Positions 11,531-24,586 of a stretch of DNA of 64,000 nt are shown here, one piece after another. The position numbers were made by a program, and so were the translations under genes. The notes beneath the pieces were generated by a model. That model saw nothing but the letters and a program-made list of their open reading frames with translations, had not been told where the DNA came from and ran no database searches. Source of the stretch: Diplosphaera chodatii (Eukaryota > Chlorophyta > Trebouxiophyceae > Prasiolales > Stichococcaceae); assembly GCA_032358165.1 (NCBI GenBank), contig JAALGY010000061.1, forward strand, positions 1,860,001 to 1,924,000. The letters are read 5' to 3'. Numbering within the stretch: position 1 is the first letter of the stretch; each line of letters starts with the position of its first letter.

Positions 11531-14031
11531 ATGATGCTCGGCCTTGACACGGCGACCATGTCGCCAGACAATTCGGCGGACGTCATTGCCCTCATCTCCT
11601 CATCGTCAGGTGGGATGCTCCTCATAGCCAGTGGTTGAGCCGTTGCGCTCTCCAATCCCATCTAGCAGTCAGACGTCTAGGTATGGCTGGTGAAGCCAGG
11701 TACCTTTTCACAGCAACTGTACTGCAGGTGGCTCTGTGTGTTCCCGATGTCATGCAGACCGCTGCAGACATAGTTCCACATCACAGCATTGCACCTGCTG
11801 CAAAGCTATGTAACCAGTCAGGCGGCAGCCTCGAAATAGCAGCAGGCCTTCAGGTCAACGAGCCGATTGTGCGCTCATCTTCTGACAAACGTGTGGATGC
11901 TGTCATTGCAGAGTCGCATGGTGACAGTAGCGACTCGTATGAGCACACAAGCAGCGCAAACACTGCTGAGGCGACGTCCATCCCCAGGCAAGCTGTGTGC
12001 CACCGCTGCTCACATTGCTTGGAGGGTAGGAGAGGAGGGTAGGAGAGGCAAACGCAGGCATTAACATGGTTGCCATTCGATTCCCAGTCCAATCCAGAAT
12101 GCCTCGTGCCCACTGCATGCCAACTTGCACCCCTGAATAAAAAGCAGTTGCAATGCTCAAGCCCTAAAGTGTTGACTGTACTACGAGACGTGCTCGAGGC
12201 AGAATGTTTTCAGAGATCGAACAGCCCTGCCCCAGGGGCTCTATGGACTTGTCCATTTATGCCCTCAAGCGCTTGTAGCCTCCTGTGTCCGATCATGGCC
12301 AGCCAAAGCGTTACCACGAATGCTGGCGGCAGCAGCGCACGCTGCGGCGATGGTATCATACGCATACAGCAGCTTACAACTGAGGAGGTGACTCATCATC
12401 TGCAGCGGCCCTTCGGAGGACGCCACAGAAGCCACCAGCGCCGACAGCCGGAGTCGCCGCAGCGGCGCAATCTGCAGCATCTGCCACGACTGCAGCTGCG
12501 GCGAGCCGCACAGCTGCTGCTTCGGGCACAGCGGCGCCACTGTCAGCACCCGCGCAGCGTCCGGCAGCGTCCGCCGGTCCGGGGGCGCAGCTGGGACGGC
12601 AGCAGCGGCAGCAACAGCTTCCGACGGCAACGCCGCCACTTCGTCTCAGCTGCTGGGAGGCTGCGGGGACGAGTTGGAGCACTCTGCCGAGTCACTGCCA
12701 CCCCTGGTGCGTTGCCAGTTCGAATGCATGCGTATCTGAGCAGCTAGCATTGGTCCTGATCAGCCACCATATCTTCTCATGCGGGAGACTACAGAGCGTC
12801 ACATGATCCTGACGCTGGCTGACATGTTCAGTCTATGCATCTTGCAGTCGGGGGTGCCATCCGAAAGCCGGCGGCTGGGGCCGCTGCTGGTGCTGCTGCT
12901 GCTGGCGGTGCCGGTGGGCGGCCTGATCTACGGCGGCGGGTACCTGGCAAATCAGGTGAGCAGGGTTTAGGTTTTAGGGGAGACAGCCAGCTGCCATGTA
13001 CACTGCGTGCGTCGCCGTGTTCGACCGTGGTCAGCCTGCGAGCAGCCGTGGAGACAGGACTGGCGGCAGGGAGTTTTGTCTCCCGTCGGTCCATCCGGCC
13101 AACCACAGGTTGTGTGCCCACAGGCGTCAGGTCCAGCGGCGACTCTTTGGAGCGCTGTGCAGCCCAGCAGCCTCCCGGCAGCGTCCAGCAGGTCAGCGTT
13201 CGACAGCGTCACTGCCAGAGCTGCCAGCCCGCTGCGCGCCGTGCACAGCGCAGCCGCGGCCGCACGCAGCCGAGCCAGCTCGCTCGGCAGCGCCAGCCGC
13301 GCGCTGCTGCAGGGCCTGAAGCTCAGGCTGGAGCCGGCCGCGCGTGCACCCGGGTCTGCCGGGTCAGACGGGCCCCCCAGTAGCAGCAGCCGAGGCGCTG
13401 CCCAGGTGGCCCCTCTGCCGGGCGACGCACCACGTGGGACCGCAGGGCCTGTCGGAAAACGCTCACAGCGGGAGCAGAAGCACGGCGGGCCCGCCGCTGT
13501 CGCCAGCATCCCGCCTGCTGCCAGCGGCGGCGTCGCAGCGGCCGTCGCGCAGCTGCAGCAGCAGGTGGCGGCGCTGCACGACGAGGTGGCGGCGCTGCGG
13601 CAGCAGCTCCCGGGCCTCCCCGGCAGCCCTGCAGCGGAAGAGGTGCGTCATCCACCCCTGCCGCTGAAGTGCCTGAGATCGCCGATGACCTGGCCTGCAC
13701 GTGAGCGATCGAATGCGGCGCTTGTGCACCACGACTTCCCCACCAGAGTGGGCTGCTGACATGTGTTGGGAAACAATTATCAAGAAGTGGATACGAGGGG
13801 GGCAAGCGATACTCGAATATTGCGGGCATGCAGGGGGCGGCTGAGCGGGCTGCGGCGCTGCTGCGCGCGATGGACAGCCTCACGGCGGCGGTGGCGTCGC
13901 GCCAGGGGCTGCTGGGGGACGCGGCGGCGGACCAGCCGCAGGGCCCGGGGTCCTCAGCCGGCCGCCGCGTCTGGGCCGCAGCTTCTGGCGCCGCCGCCGC
14001 CGCCGGCCGCCTGCTGGGCTGCAGCAGGTAG
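11531..14031 (+). CDS. Single-pass membrane protein with Ala/Ser-rich and coiled-coil regions
   Basis: Six exons (11531-11609, 11714-12038, 12406-12706, 12848-12955, 13124-13642, 13834-14031) close in phase to about 509 aa. The last three are the most convincing. One transmembrane helix (GPLLVLLLLAVPVGGLIYGG, about residues 246-265) is encoded in exon 4. Exon 5 is Ala/Ser/Arg-rich and ends in a heptad stretch (AQLQQQVAALHDEVAALRQQ). Exon 6 adds a further helix (AAERAAALLRAMDSLTAAV). The N-terminal part contains Cys/His pairs (CHRCSHC near 120 and CSICHDCSCG near 155), too irregular to call a RING. I do not recognise the family. A type II or tail-anchored scaffold is possible. Exons 1-3 are tentative. 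Exon 2 ends in a 13-bp tandem duplication that repeats its own splice donor. Confidence 0.5.
12025..12047 (+). repeat. Tandem duplication containing a splice donor
   Basis: GGGTAGGAGAG occurs twice in a row, 13 bp apart. Each copy offers a GT donor; in my model only the second gives the phase needed by the next exon at 12406. Confidence 0.45.
12963..12980 (+). repeat. Telomere-like motif in intron (coiled-coil gene)
   Basis: GGGTTTAGGTTTTAGGGG, beginning 7 nt after the splice donor at 12956, is a degenerate TTTAGGG pair. Confidence 0.6.
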
Positions 14032-14872
14032 ACGTGGCAGCGGCACACAGGGCGGGCCCCAGCTCAGGCGCAGCGCAACGGCTATGATGGCTGTGCCAGC
14101 GCTGCGGCCGACGGCGTGTTGTGATGGGACTCCGGCGTCACGGCGGCAGGCAGCTCATAGACACCCAGCTGGCGGGCATGACAGCACACGGCCACAGCGG
14201 TCACAAGCACAGGCATGTGTTGTATGCGCGGATGCTTGGGTTGCATGTACTCAACGATGTACAGCAGAGGCCATAGCTGCTATTGCATAGAATAGCAGGC
14301 ACTTCAGCGACGCATGTACAGCAGGACACACTGCCCGCCGGCAGAGCTGCAGCAGCTGTGCTGCCACGAGCCATGCCATGCAGTTAGTGTTGGAGTTGCA
14401 TAGAAGCGTCATGTATCACACCCCGGCGGCAACTTATCCGTTCAAGGACACGCTAGTGTGTCGTATTGCTGGCATGCACAACAGCAGCCTGTAGTTGCAT
14501 GTATGTACTGTGCAGAGAGTCAAACAGATGGTGGCGCATCATGCCGCTGTAGTTGCTCTGTCAGACTATCCTTTGGTTGTGTATCTTCATCTGCATCTGT
14601 ACATGCATTGGCCTGCTAGCTATCAGAAATCTCCTGTGACGGCAAACGGACAACCCGGGTCCTGATAATATGCACTGACTTTGGGCACTGCACACTGTGC
14701 AGCCGACCAGCTGTAAGCCAGCGGACTCGCTGCAACTGGGCACAGATTGACGGAAGCTGGTCTGCCTGTGGCATAAACGGGTGTAATTGTCACACTGCTG
14801 CAGTTACTTGTACCACCATTGGCAGCAATTGCAGACGTCCTCGCCATTCAGTGTGACACGACACTGCAGGGG
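14032..14872. other. Convergent intergenic region
   Basis: This is 3' flank of the coiled-coil gene (+) and of AATF (-). I see no coding block or RNA gene. Confidence 0.45.
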
Positions 14873-17800
14873 TCAGGCCAGCTGCGCCGCGGCCGCCGGC
14901 GGCTGGCGCTGCCCGAAGAGGTTGGTGAACAGCGCCGCCCCCACGCCGTCCTCAGACTTCTGGCCGTGGCTGGCGGGCGACATGAAGTTGACCAGCTTGT
15001 CGTGCACGTGGAAGCGCAGCTTCCGCCCCTTGCTCGCGCGCCGGTCCACGAGCTTTCGCCGCTTGGGCGCCTGCAGACCGGCAGACAGTTGCCTCGTCAG
15101 GAGCGCCGTACCCAGCACTTCGCTCGAAGCCAGAGTGATAGGCGCAGTCACCGCGCGCCAGGTATGGTACACAGGCCACTGCGCATGTGCCAATCGCAGC
15201 CGCGGGCTGGTGCACAGACCGTGTCCGAGGCACTACGGGGATGCTCACCCGCTGCAGGGTGGCCGCGCCGCCGCCCGGGGCGCCCGCCCCCTCCAGGTAC
15301 TCCTTCAGCAGCTGCTCGTACAGGTCGCCGTCGTCGTACGTGTGCGGCAGCCGCCGCCCGTCGGCCGCCGCCGCCCCGTCTGCCGGACTGTCTCGCTCTG
15401 CAGGCGTCGCCGCTGGGCCGCCGCCCGGTGCCGCCGGCTCGCACAGCACCCGGGGGGCGCCGTCCCTGCATGCCGGGAAGGCAGCAACATCTGTGGAGAT
15501 GTGCACACTGGTGAAGTGGGGAACCCACGTCTGGAGTGCGTTCCTCACGGCTTCTGGGGGCAGTGCTGGCATATGAGCAATGACGTGTAGATCTGGCATG
15601 CTCCCTGACGTTATGAATGCTGCCATTGTTTGGCATGGCTGCTGAAGGGGGTTGGTGGACAACTACAGCCAGGAATGTCCGGGGGCACCTGCTGGGCAGC
15701 TGCGAGCGCGCCAGCTGCCGCCCCGGGACGGCGAGCGCCGCCGCCACCTGCGCCGACAGCGGCTGCGCCAGGGCTGCACGCACACAAGGTGGACTTTTAC
15801 CTCAGAGCGGACCTGACAGGTGGCCAGTGCAATGGGACTCGCCTGGCGTCGCTCACCTTCCCTGACATCCGGCTCGCCAGCATCAGCCCAAGACGGGCCA
15901 TGGCCGCTGTGTGCTGGTGCTGGATCCTACCTTTCAGGCCGCTGCGGGCGGCGGCGGCGCCCCCCGACAGAGCCGCCCGCCTGTGCCAGCGGTCCAGGGA
16001 GGCGTCGCGGTAGGGCGCCCACGCTGCGGTCGTGCCCTCAATCTGCTGCCACAGGTCTGCCGTCGCCTGCAGAGATAGCACACCGCCCCTCTGGGTTCAG
16101 CTTCAGGCAAAGTGCTGCGTGCGCCGTTGCACCGGGCACACACCATGGGAGCACGCTGTGACAAGCCCTGCGCCTTTGCCGAGCGCGGCACCGCCTCAGT
16201 CCTGCACTTTCCGGTGGAGCCACTCGCCTCGCTGACTGGAGCATCCTGACGCTCCCGCTTCCTGCTGCCGGCATCCTGGCCGCCGCCCGCAGCCGCCGCC
16301 GCCTCCGCCGCCTCCGCCACCGCCGCGTTCTGCTCCAGCAGGGCGCGCTGCAGCGCCAGCAGCTCGCCAACGGCCGCCGCGGCGGCCGCTGCCGCTGCGG
16401 CAAAGGCGGGGCCCAGCTGCGGGGAAGCCGCCGCAGCCGCGGCGTGCGCCTGTCGGCAGCATGCAGCGTCGGGCTTCAGCCGTGCTGGCATGCTGCTGGT
16501 CACCACGCGGCGCTGCAGCCATTTGCAGCACAGGCCGGCGCCCTCCTGGTTGCCCCACCCTCGTCTGACGGCAGCCCCAGCGGCTGTGCCAACACACGCA
16601 GCACACGCAAGCAGGCTCGGCCGCGCCTCCCGGCTCTTGCTGCTCTAGTGGCTGTGGACTGGCCGCGTCCAGAATGTTTCGTTCTATTCGTCCTGCACTT
16701 CCACCCACTTCAAGGCCCATTACACGACTTGACGCTGACCAAACTGCGCTTTCAGATTCAAAGCGTACCTCTGGGCCCGGCAGCCGGTGGGCGGCCGCGA
16801 CCGCCCCCTGCGCCCGGATGCGGAGCTCCAGGGCGCGCTCCCATAACTTCCGCTGCCGCCCGGCCTGCCGTCGCACAGGCAGGTCACTGTAAGCGGACGT
16901 GGCATGCGTGGTGGCAGCAGGCACGGGCTCTGTGACGCGGCGGCAGGCGCACGGTGAGCAGCTTTGACAGGCACGGTGGCAGCATGCGCGGCCTCCGTGT
17001 CGGCGCCCTCTTGGAGTCCCCTGATGAGAGTGGCACGCCTGAACCCGAAACCGGCAGCACCTGCTCCTCCCGACCAGCTGTGAGGTGGCGTGAATTGGGA
17101 GCACTGGCAGGCGAGCTCGCCAGGACAGTCAGTGTGTGTTCTGCCCGTCCTCAGAACGCCTACCCCAACGCTCCCTGTTCCCCATAGACATGCGGCTGCG
17201 TGCGAAAACTGCATGAGCAGTGCGATGAAAGCTGGTGGACCCTGCCATGCAGACGCCCTAAAGCCTAAACCCTAAGGGCACCCACCGCCACGCCGCGCCG
17301 CCGGTCGGCCTGCGCCTTGGAGGCGAGGCCGGCCGCTGCGTCCGCGTCGGCCGCCGCCACGGCGTCGAACTCCCGCTCCAGGGCCGCCAGCTCGGGGTCT
17401 GGGTAGCAGCAGCGGATGAGGCACGGTAAGCAGCGGTGTCCTCTGCGCTGCGTGGTTCAGCCTGGTGCGACGTGCCGCAGCCCAGGGCAGGATTGCGGTG
17501 CACGCTGCAACCGATTGCTATGCGCCATTTCGACACTTGAGCGCTGCAGACACAGCCCCCGGGCGAAGCTCAGCACAGGCTCACCTGCGTCTGGAGATGG
17601 CTGCCGGACGTCATCGGCGATGGCCTCCTCAGGGGACCCTGCAGCTGCCTGCGTCCCATCTGCTGACGCCAATGCGAGCTGCGCGCCTGGGTCGAAGGCC
17701 CCGCCGCCGGCCGCCGCCGCCATCATGCGCGCCACGGCCGCGTCGGCATCATCGGCCGCCGCCTCGTCGCTGTCTTCATCGCCTGAGGACGCCGCCGCAT

Positions 17801-19156
17801 CTGACAACTCCCGCTGCTTGTCTGGCCCCTGGCTGCCGCCGTCATCGCTGCTGTCGCTGCCATCTTGCCTGTGGCCGTTTGCTGTCGCTGCTGAGTGCTG
17901 TTGGCTGCGCTGCAGCCTTGCTCCAGGGCTGTCGAGGTCGGAGTCCACACCATTGGGCTCGCCGGCGCCAATGAGCGCCAAGTCGTCGTCCTCGGACGCT
18001 GAAGGCTCGTCGTCCTCACCCCTGCAGCGACGACTGCCCCTCCAGATTCAGCAGAGGCTGGCTCGCATACTGGAAGGCAAAAGACCCGTCAGGCAGTTTC
18101 CGAAAGCGCGCTCGTGCAAACCAGCCGCCGCAGGACTTTGTACTCAAGCACCGAGGTTGGTGCCACATCCCGAGCACCCCTGGGTCCTAGCGCCTGAGCG
18201 CTGCAACACCCACCTGGCCTGCAGCGGGTGCGCCTCCGCGGCACCGCCCCCGCCGAATGCGTCCGCCGCCGAGGTGCGGCGGCCGGCGTACTCCACCCCC
18301 AGGTCGCCGATGTCGCCTCGCAGCCGCCTGTTCATGGCGGACACCGTGCGGTGACGCTCAACGGGGGGAACCTCAGTGACCCTTTTGTGTCAGGCTCACC
18401 ATGGCAGGGCACATCCCAGGCCTCCAGTGATGTGAACAGCCACTGCTACGCCGCTGCCGTGCACTGCTGAACAGCCGCAGCATGCAGCACGGGGCCGCAA
18501 CGAGCGCATCGACACCGCCTGGGCGACTCGGGGCGCAGGCATCAGCCTGCACAGCCTGTCCTCCACACGGTCTTCACCTGGCACCCAGGGGCGCGCCGCC
18601 CTCATCCCAATCGCTGTCCACGAGCGCCGGCCCCTCGCCGAAAGCGTCGGCCTCCGGATCAAGGTCTGCAACCAGGGAGACGCAGCACCTCAGTATGTGC
18701 CGAGTCAGAGATGTGACAGTGCAGCACCTCTGGCCTACCGTGCAGCCCAATGTGCAGCAGCCCCACTGCACATGATGCAAGATGCGGCCCCAGTGATGCA
18801 GCTACCCGCACGCAATGGCTTGTACATGCGAGCGTCGAGAGACACCAAGGCGATGCAGAGCATTGAGTGTGGCTGTCCAGAAGTTTGCCATGCCGCATTG
18901 AAGCAGGTTTGAGGCGGCGCAGCATTGGCCGCCGCCGCCGGCAAGTGTCGATTCAATCACCGCATCAGCCTAGCAGCATTACGTTGCTGCCGTGTTGGTG
19001 TAAAGCAGGCGTTCGTCAAACGACACCGCTGCCAGCCGAGTGTCAGACTCGCAAGGTCCGCTGGAAAGAGTCAAGACGTTCCAGCAGCGCACCCGGCGCG
19101 GGCCCCGTGGTGGCCAGGTCGGCCAGCTCCTCGGCCACACTCGTGCGCCGCGGCAT
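14873..19156 (-). CDS. AATF: AATF/Bfr2 homologue (traube family, ribosome biogenesis)
   Basis: Eleven exons (19093-19156, 18578-18665, 18214-18327, 17585-18021, 17286-17398, 16769-16864, 16192-16449, 15931-16066, 15689-15773, 15249-15465, 14873-15070) give an exact 601-aa frame. The start gives MPRRTSVAEELADLATTG and then DLDPEADAFGEG, matching the conserved N-terminal DPEAD block. A conserved short block (AGRRTSAADAF) and a long acidic region follow. Next are the AATF leucine-zipper/helical domain (RQRKLWERALELRIRAQGA) and a short form of the YxxxxLxxW block (YRDASLDRWHRR). The C-terminal TRAUB domain has TYDDGDLYEQLLKEYLEG and then KRRKLVDRRASKGRKLRFHV with FTNLFGQ. In yeast and animals the family acts in the nucleolus in early 40S assembly. 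The linkers are unusually Ala/Gly-rich. The boundary at 16192 is the least certain. Confidence 0.9.
17256..17275 (-). repeat. Telomere-like motif in intron (AATF)
   Basis: On the coding (minus) strand, the motif is TTAGGGTTTAGGCTTTAGGG, beginning about 10 nt inside the intron after the donor next to 17286. Confidence 0.6.
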
Positions 19157-19549
19157 AGCAGCTGCTAATCAGACCCCTAGGAAACTGTTTCAGTAAGTCT
19201 TTCGGTTGCTGACCAACATCGCTCGTGGAGGGGGGCCGGATGTGGCGTTGGTCGCTTCGAATTACGGCGTCTATGATGCTGCGGTTCAACCACGAACTCT
19301 GAGAACGTCTCAAGGAGCGTCAAAAAGATCCGAACTACCAGTTTGGATGCACATTTGCGCATGTCACATACCTCCTAACGAACGCCGGCCCTGCAGCGGC
19401 CTACTGGAAGCAGGAGGCTGCATCCGCAGAGATCACACGTGAAAAGTATCGTACTCTCGGCGCACAGTCTGGACTTGCAGGCTGCTCTCATGTATGGTGC
19501 TTCACTAGCTGACTAGGCTGGGGGACTGTGACCGAGATCGGCGAGGCAG
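19157..19549. promoter_or_regulatory. Divergent promoter region, AATF (-) and channel gene 1 (+)
   Basis: Only 393 bp separate the two start codons, so both promoters must fall here, unless 5' UTR introns exist. I see no clear TATA box. Confidence 0.45.
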
Positions 19550-22500
19550 ATGACTGGCCGCAAGGCGTGTGTGTCGGCCCTCAGCTTCCTCATTTCCCTC
19601 CTCGTTGGGGCAACAGGTGCGCTGGCCGTGGCCCTGAGCCTAGGTGTACTGCTGCATTAATCAACGAGCTGTGAGTCAGGCGCTGCGTGAGGTGCGCGGT
19701 GCACCAGTAGTCCAGCGCTGTGGCCAGCTGGCAACATCCGTGACGGGGCCCGAGGCGAACTGCGCGGCTGTTGCAATGTGCACTGCCCGTTTTGAACTCA
19801 ATGTACTACACAGTCGAGATACGCAGTGGTGACTTGCTCGAATACACTTGGGCGTGCAAGAGCCTTGTACGGAATGCTACAGAACCCAGCACAAGACAAT
19901 GTGAACTAGTGCTGGCGTTGCTGTATGGCACGGGACACCTCACAGTTGTGCCACTTAAAGCAATTCATGCGCTGCAGGTGCCGCCGCGCAGTTCTCCTTT
20001 CAGCAGCAGAGCTCGCCGCTGCGGGGGCAGGGCGTGCCTGGCGCCAACGTCAGCGACAGTGCGCACAGGACTGCATGTGGCCAACCACCTGCTCTGACTG
20101 CACACGCTGGGTCGCAGCTCAACAGCAGGGCCACAATGTTCACCCCGCTCTTGCTGTGCCCTACAGACATCTACATCAGTGTGTTCTTGGACCGCCTGTT
20201 GGTACGCTGCTGCATTGGCACAAGCACTACAGCCCTACTGTCGTGCAAGCGTGCATGTCACAGCAAGGTGATATCCATCATTGGAGAGTCACACGCGTCA
20301 GTGCCCGCTGCTGCAGGGGGTGGACGAGCTCAACTACCGCTTCGATGCGGTGGGTGCTGGCGCTCACCCAGCAAATGGTAACCTGGTGGCAAATGGTACA
20401 ACAGAAGAGGTACAATCAGTGTGAGCACATCTCTCTGTTGTTGCAGGTGCTGTACACGTATGTCACATGGGTGGACGATGACGGCATCGGGCAATGGTGT
20501 GTGCTTCTTTTCCGTCTTCTATTGATGGACCCAGATCCTCTGCCACGCCGCAGCCAGCTGATATCTGAGATCGGATTGGAGGAGCGTATCAACACAGCGT
20601 TTAAGAAGGCACAAGCTGCACAAGCTGGGTGCCGACTGTCAAAATGTGACCTGCAGGCTGTTCAACAACATTGCAACCAACTGCGCCGACCCCAGCCGCT
20701 CAGACTTCCATGAGGCGTACTGCAGCACATTGCAGACGTACTGCGCGCAGCTGCGCAACACCACGGGCGCAGCGCAGGCCGCGGTGCAGCAGCGCGGCAA
20801 GGACTTCCTGGGTGCTGCCATCGACAAGCCCTGCCAGAGCTGGAATGGTGAACAGGGCAGACCTTGTGTTTTGAGGTCCCATGAGAGGCAGCCCCACACT
20901 CTGCTTCTCACTGCTGTGCCCTGCTTTCGAGTCACGTCCTGCTGCACTGGAACAGCTGTGCTGCAATCCTGTCATGTTTCCAAAATTTGCCTGCTGACTC
21001 ATGGTGACCTGCACCCTGTAGCGGACGGCACTCCCAGGCGCACTGGGTGCCAGCGGTACTGCTCTAACCAGTACAACGTGCAGGACTGGTGAGACATGTC
21101 CTGCTGGCTACACATGACGAAGGCGCATGCTGGATCGCCTCTGCTGCTGTCACGGACCGTGCTGTCGGCCCTGAAAGAACGTCTTTTGTCGTGCAGCTGT
21201 GACGGGATCTTCATACCCGACATCAACCTTGCAAATCTGTACAGCCTGAGCCAGGATTTCACCATCACAACCCAGTGCGTCTTTTCCTGCAGTCTTCACC
21301 ATCACTGATTGATAAGCACGCTTGAGCATGTCCGAAGCAAGCAGGAGACAGTCTCATGGTGCTGATCCTCCATGTGTTGCCATCACAGGCTGATGCCGCA
21401 GTATGATCACAGGCAAGTTGCTGTGGCGGGTCTATGACATCTGGTCAGCTACACCCTGCACTGGCAAGCCGATACCTGTGTGATGTCCGCCATATGCCAT
21501 CAACTGTCGCCCTTGCTGTAGCAGCAGTAAGGCGCACTACGGGGCCTGGATGTGGAGCGTCCACCTGCACGGCACCTTCTTTCTGGTGAGTGAACAGTCA
21601 CAGTGATGGACGCACTCATTGCTGCCATTGTCTTACGTGGCAGTAGCAAGCAGCTGCTGATGTGCCGTGTGCACCCCCGAAGGCGATCTCTCCTTGCACT
21701 GGATGCACTTGAGGTGATCCCTATGCCTACAGCACGTATTAATTGTCGTGCTTTGCTTCTGCAGAGGATGAACTTCAGGTGTGCTACCTTGTGCACGGCG
21801 CTGGAGGCTGCTGGGAACTGTGCTGCCTGGTGACCTGCAATGTCGACCAGAGGCGGGCATGAACATACCCACAAACCGTAAGACTCTTCGTCTGCAGGAA
21901 GTTCCCGTGGGACAAGCAGGAGCTGCTGATCCACATGAGATACGACCACGACGGCACAATGCTCAAAACCAACAGCACGCTCGTCCCCAGTGCGTCAGTT
22001 GGTGGTTCAGAGAAGCCATTGCGATCATGCCCATTGGTGTCACAGGCTCATGTGTCACACAGGAATCATTGCTTGACCAGGACCGTGAGGTGCTTGTCGA
22101 TGAGCCATACAGAATGCCACTGGCAACTTGCACACTCATGCACTATGTGCTCTCCGACGTGCAGGCTCGTCGGGTGTGCTGACGCTGCGGCCGCAGAACG
22201 GTGGCGACGACTCGTCGGGATGGCACGTCAACTCCGTGAGAATGGAGCCGTACGTCGTCCATCCGACCACCCTCGTGCGGGTGCGAGCACCTGTGCCCCT
22301 TGTTGCAAGGCATGTTCAATGACAGCAGCATGGCGGCACAGCTGGCTGTGGAAGTGTACCACAGGGCATGCAATGCACATGCTCCGCTGCCCTGCAGGGG
22401 CGTATTGAGCCGCCGGCAGAAGGCGACCCGGTGGGTGCCACCCCCCTCATCCCGCCCCGCAAGCAAGCAGATGTCCATTGCGGGGCTGGTTTCCTGCACA

Positions 22501-24586
22501 GTGCGCTCGCGGGTCTCTCCAGCATGCAGGTGCATGCCTGGTGCTGAGCATGGTGGGGGTGCATGCTGCACAGGTTCCGCTGTTTCAGACGGCGGTAGTG
22601 GATGGCCAGCGCGAGGTCACAGGGATTGAGCCGGTGTTCTCCAGTCGCCTGAACCCCGGCAACTCGTTCCTGGTCGTCGTCGAGGTGAGAGTGCAAACTG
22701 CATGTCCAGCTTCGCATCACGAGCCTGCCTGCGACGGCCTGCCATGGTGGGTGGGGAACATTTTATTCACGCAGAGTCGGTCACCAGGACTTGGGGTTTA
22801 CACGTGTCCGCACAGCGCAGTGCCCTGAACCGTGCAGGTGTCGCGGTACTACAGCTTCTTCATCGTCAACATGGTGGCGCCCATCATCCTGACCACCATG
22901 CTGGGCTTCTTCGTGTTCCTGCTGAGCGTGGAGGAAATGGAGAAGCGCCTGGGTGCGTCTTTGCCACGCCACCAAGTGCCTGCTGAGTCCGTGTCGTTCA
23001 TGTCAGCTGTCAACCCTTCAGAGCCAGACGCCAGGGTCGCAGCACTACGTCACAGGCATGCTGCCGCCGTCGTCTTGCTTTGGCGGCTGCCACATATGCA
23101 TATGCACAGGCATCATTCAAGCAGTGAACGTTCCCTCCTGCCACCTGCAGTGCTGCTGGTGACGCTGTTCCTGGCGCTCACGGCGCTGCAGTTCGTCGTC
23201 AGCACCAACCTGCCCAACAGCAGGTGCCTTGCCTTGCCACCTGAGTCTGTATGCTACCTGCTGGGCTTCTTGTCTGCTGTGTCCGCACTGCGCCAAGAGC
23301 TGATGGACCACGGTGAGCCAGATGATGGCCTCGTCCTCATGTAGCCTGTGTCCTGTCACTGCAGCTACGTGCTGAAGACGCAGGCGCTAGTTCTCACAGG
23401 CTACGGTGGGCATATGCATTTCATGCTTGCCTGCTGTGACTGCTTTTCTGTGTCCTCAGGCACGAGCAGCTTGGCTAGATCATCTCGTGTGTGCACGTCC
23501 AAAACTCATGCTATCCTCCAGAAAGCAGTCGCTTACTTGGCGTGGCTTTGCCCCACTGCAGCGCTGTTCATGGCCATGGCGCTGGAGTCCTGGGGCGTGT
23601 ACTTCCTAGGCACTGCGCACCATCGGCACAAGCGCCTGCGGGTATGCGTCTGCGCTGTGCGGTCGTGTTGCCTTCATTGGCTGCGCTGTTTCAGCCTTGC
23701 GTGATTGATAGCTATCAGACGCATCAACTGCTACAGACGAGACCAGCAGTGAAGGCAGGGCAGGAGCTTTCCCTCCCTGTGGTGGTGGAGCGGAAGCGAC
23801 TGTCGTGACGCAGGCCCGCCTGCTGACTTGCAGGCGTGGCGGCGGGCGTCGCACCAGTTCTTTAAGGGCGAGATCACGGCAGAGGACCTGCAGCAGGTCA
23901 CCGCGTCGGTGAAGGGCGCCCACCCCGACGCCCACTCGCTGTCCACGCTGTCGGGGCTCGACGGCGAGGATGTCGAGGGACTGGCGACCGCCCACATTGC
24001 AGCGCACTCCGAGGTGAAGCGCGCTTCCGTGCTGCCAATGGCTGTGCTGCCAGCAGCACTGTATCAGTTGCCACCTACCGTGCTGAGATGCTTCGATATG
24101 TCAGGGGGAAAGCAGTTGTGGCAGTCTTCCGCAGTGAGGGCTGGCCTACGAATGTTGCAGACCAGATTTTGGCATGTGCAGGCGCAAGGGCAGCAGAACA
24201 GCACCCGCGGTGCAGGTGATGCAGGACCCGGCCCAGCTCTCAGTCGGCAGAAGACGCTGCTGCAGCGCATGGCGGGCAAACGGCTCACGCATGCTGCGAC
24301 CCTGCGGCTGGCGCCTGTGAGATATGACGCCGACTACGCAGGTGGGCCTGGCTGGTTGTACAGCCAGCGTAATCTAAATCACCACAAATGACTCTGTGTT
24401 GGAAGCTGCATGTGTGGTGCTTTGGCATTGGGCACGTGTCACAGCTGGAGACTGGGATGGTCAACACGTGCCGAGAGGACGCACTGCTGCCATGCAGAGT
24501 GGTTCAGCAGGAAGGTGGACCGCGTGGCGCTGGTCGTGCTGATCGTGGCGTACGTGGCCATCCTGATCGCGGTGCTGGTGTCTTGA
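19550..24586 (+). CDS. Pentameric ligand-gated ion channel subunit, copy 1
   Basis: Twenty-two exons close exactly to 591 aa: 19550-19616, 19978-20058, 20167-20201, 20317-20349, 20447-20496, 20657-20847, 21022-21088, 21197-21274, 21389-21412, 21528-21585, 21765-21778, 21898-21989, 22165-22280, 22398-22430, 22574-22684, 22838-22952, 23151-23223, 23365-23405, 23562-23641, 23834-24013, 24194-24341 and 24498-24586. A signal peptide (ALSFLISLLVGAT) precedes the ligand-binding domain: IYISVFLDRLL, TWVDDDG (loop D), IFIPDINLANLY (loop A) and KFPWDKQELL in the Cys-loop position without flanking Cys. M1 is FFIVNMVAPIILTTMLGFFV, M2 is LLVTLFLALTALQFVVST, M3 is LFMAMALESWGVYFL and M4 is VALVVLIVAYVAILIAVL. 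The M3-M4 loop is about 130 aa. An eight-Cys insert lies between loops D and A. Exon 11 is only 14 nt, and the intron after exon 9 begins with GC (CAG|GCAAGT). The ligand is unknown. Confidence 0.88.

Noticed and set aside
12070..12747. 225-codon frame through the coiled-coil gene region
   Set aside because: The alternative frame from 12406 joins in phase to the TM exon and ends at a good donor; this one does not.
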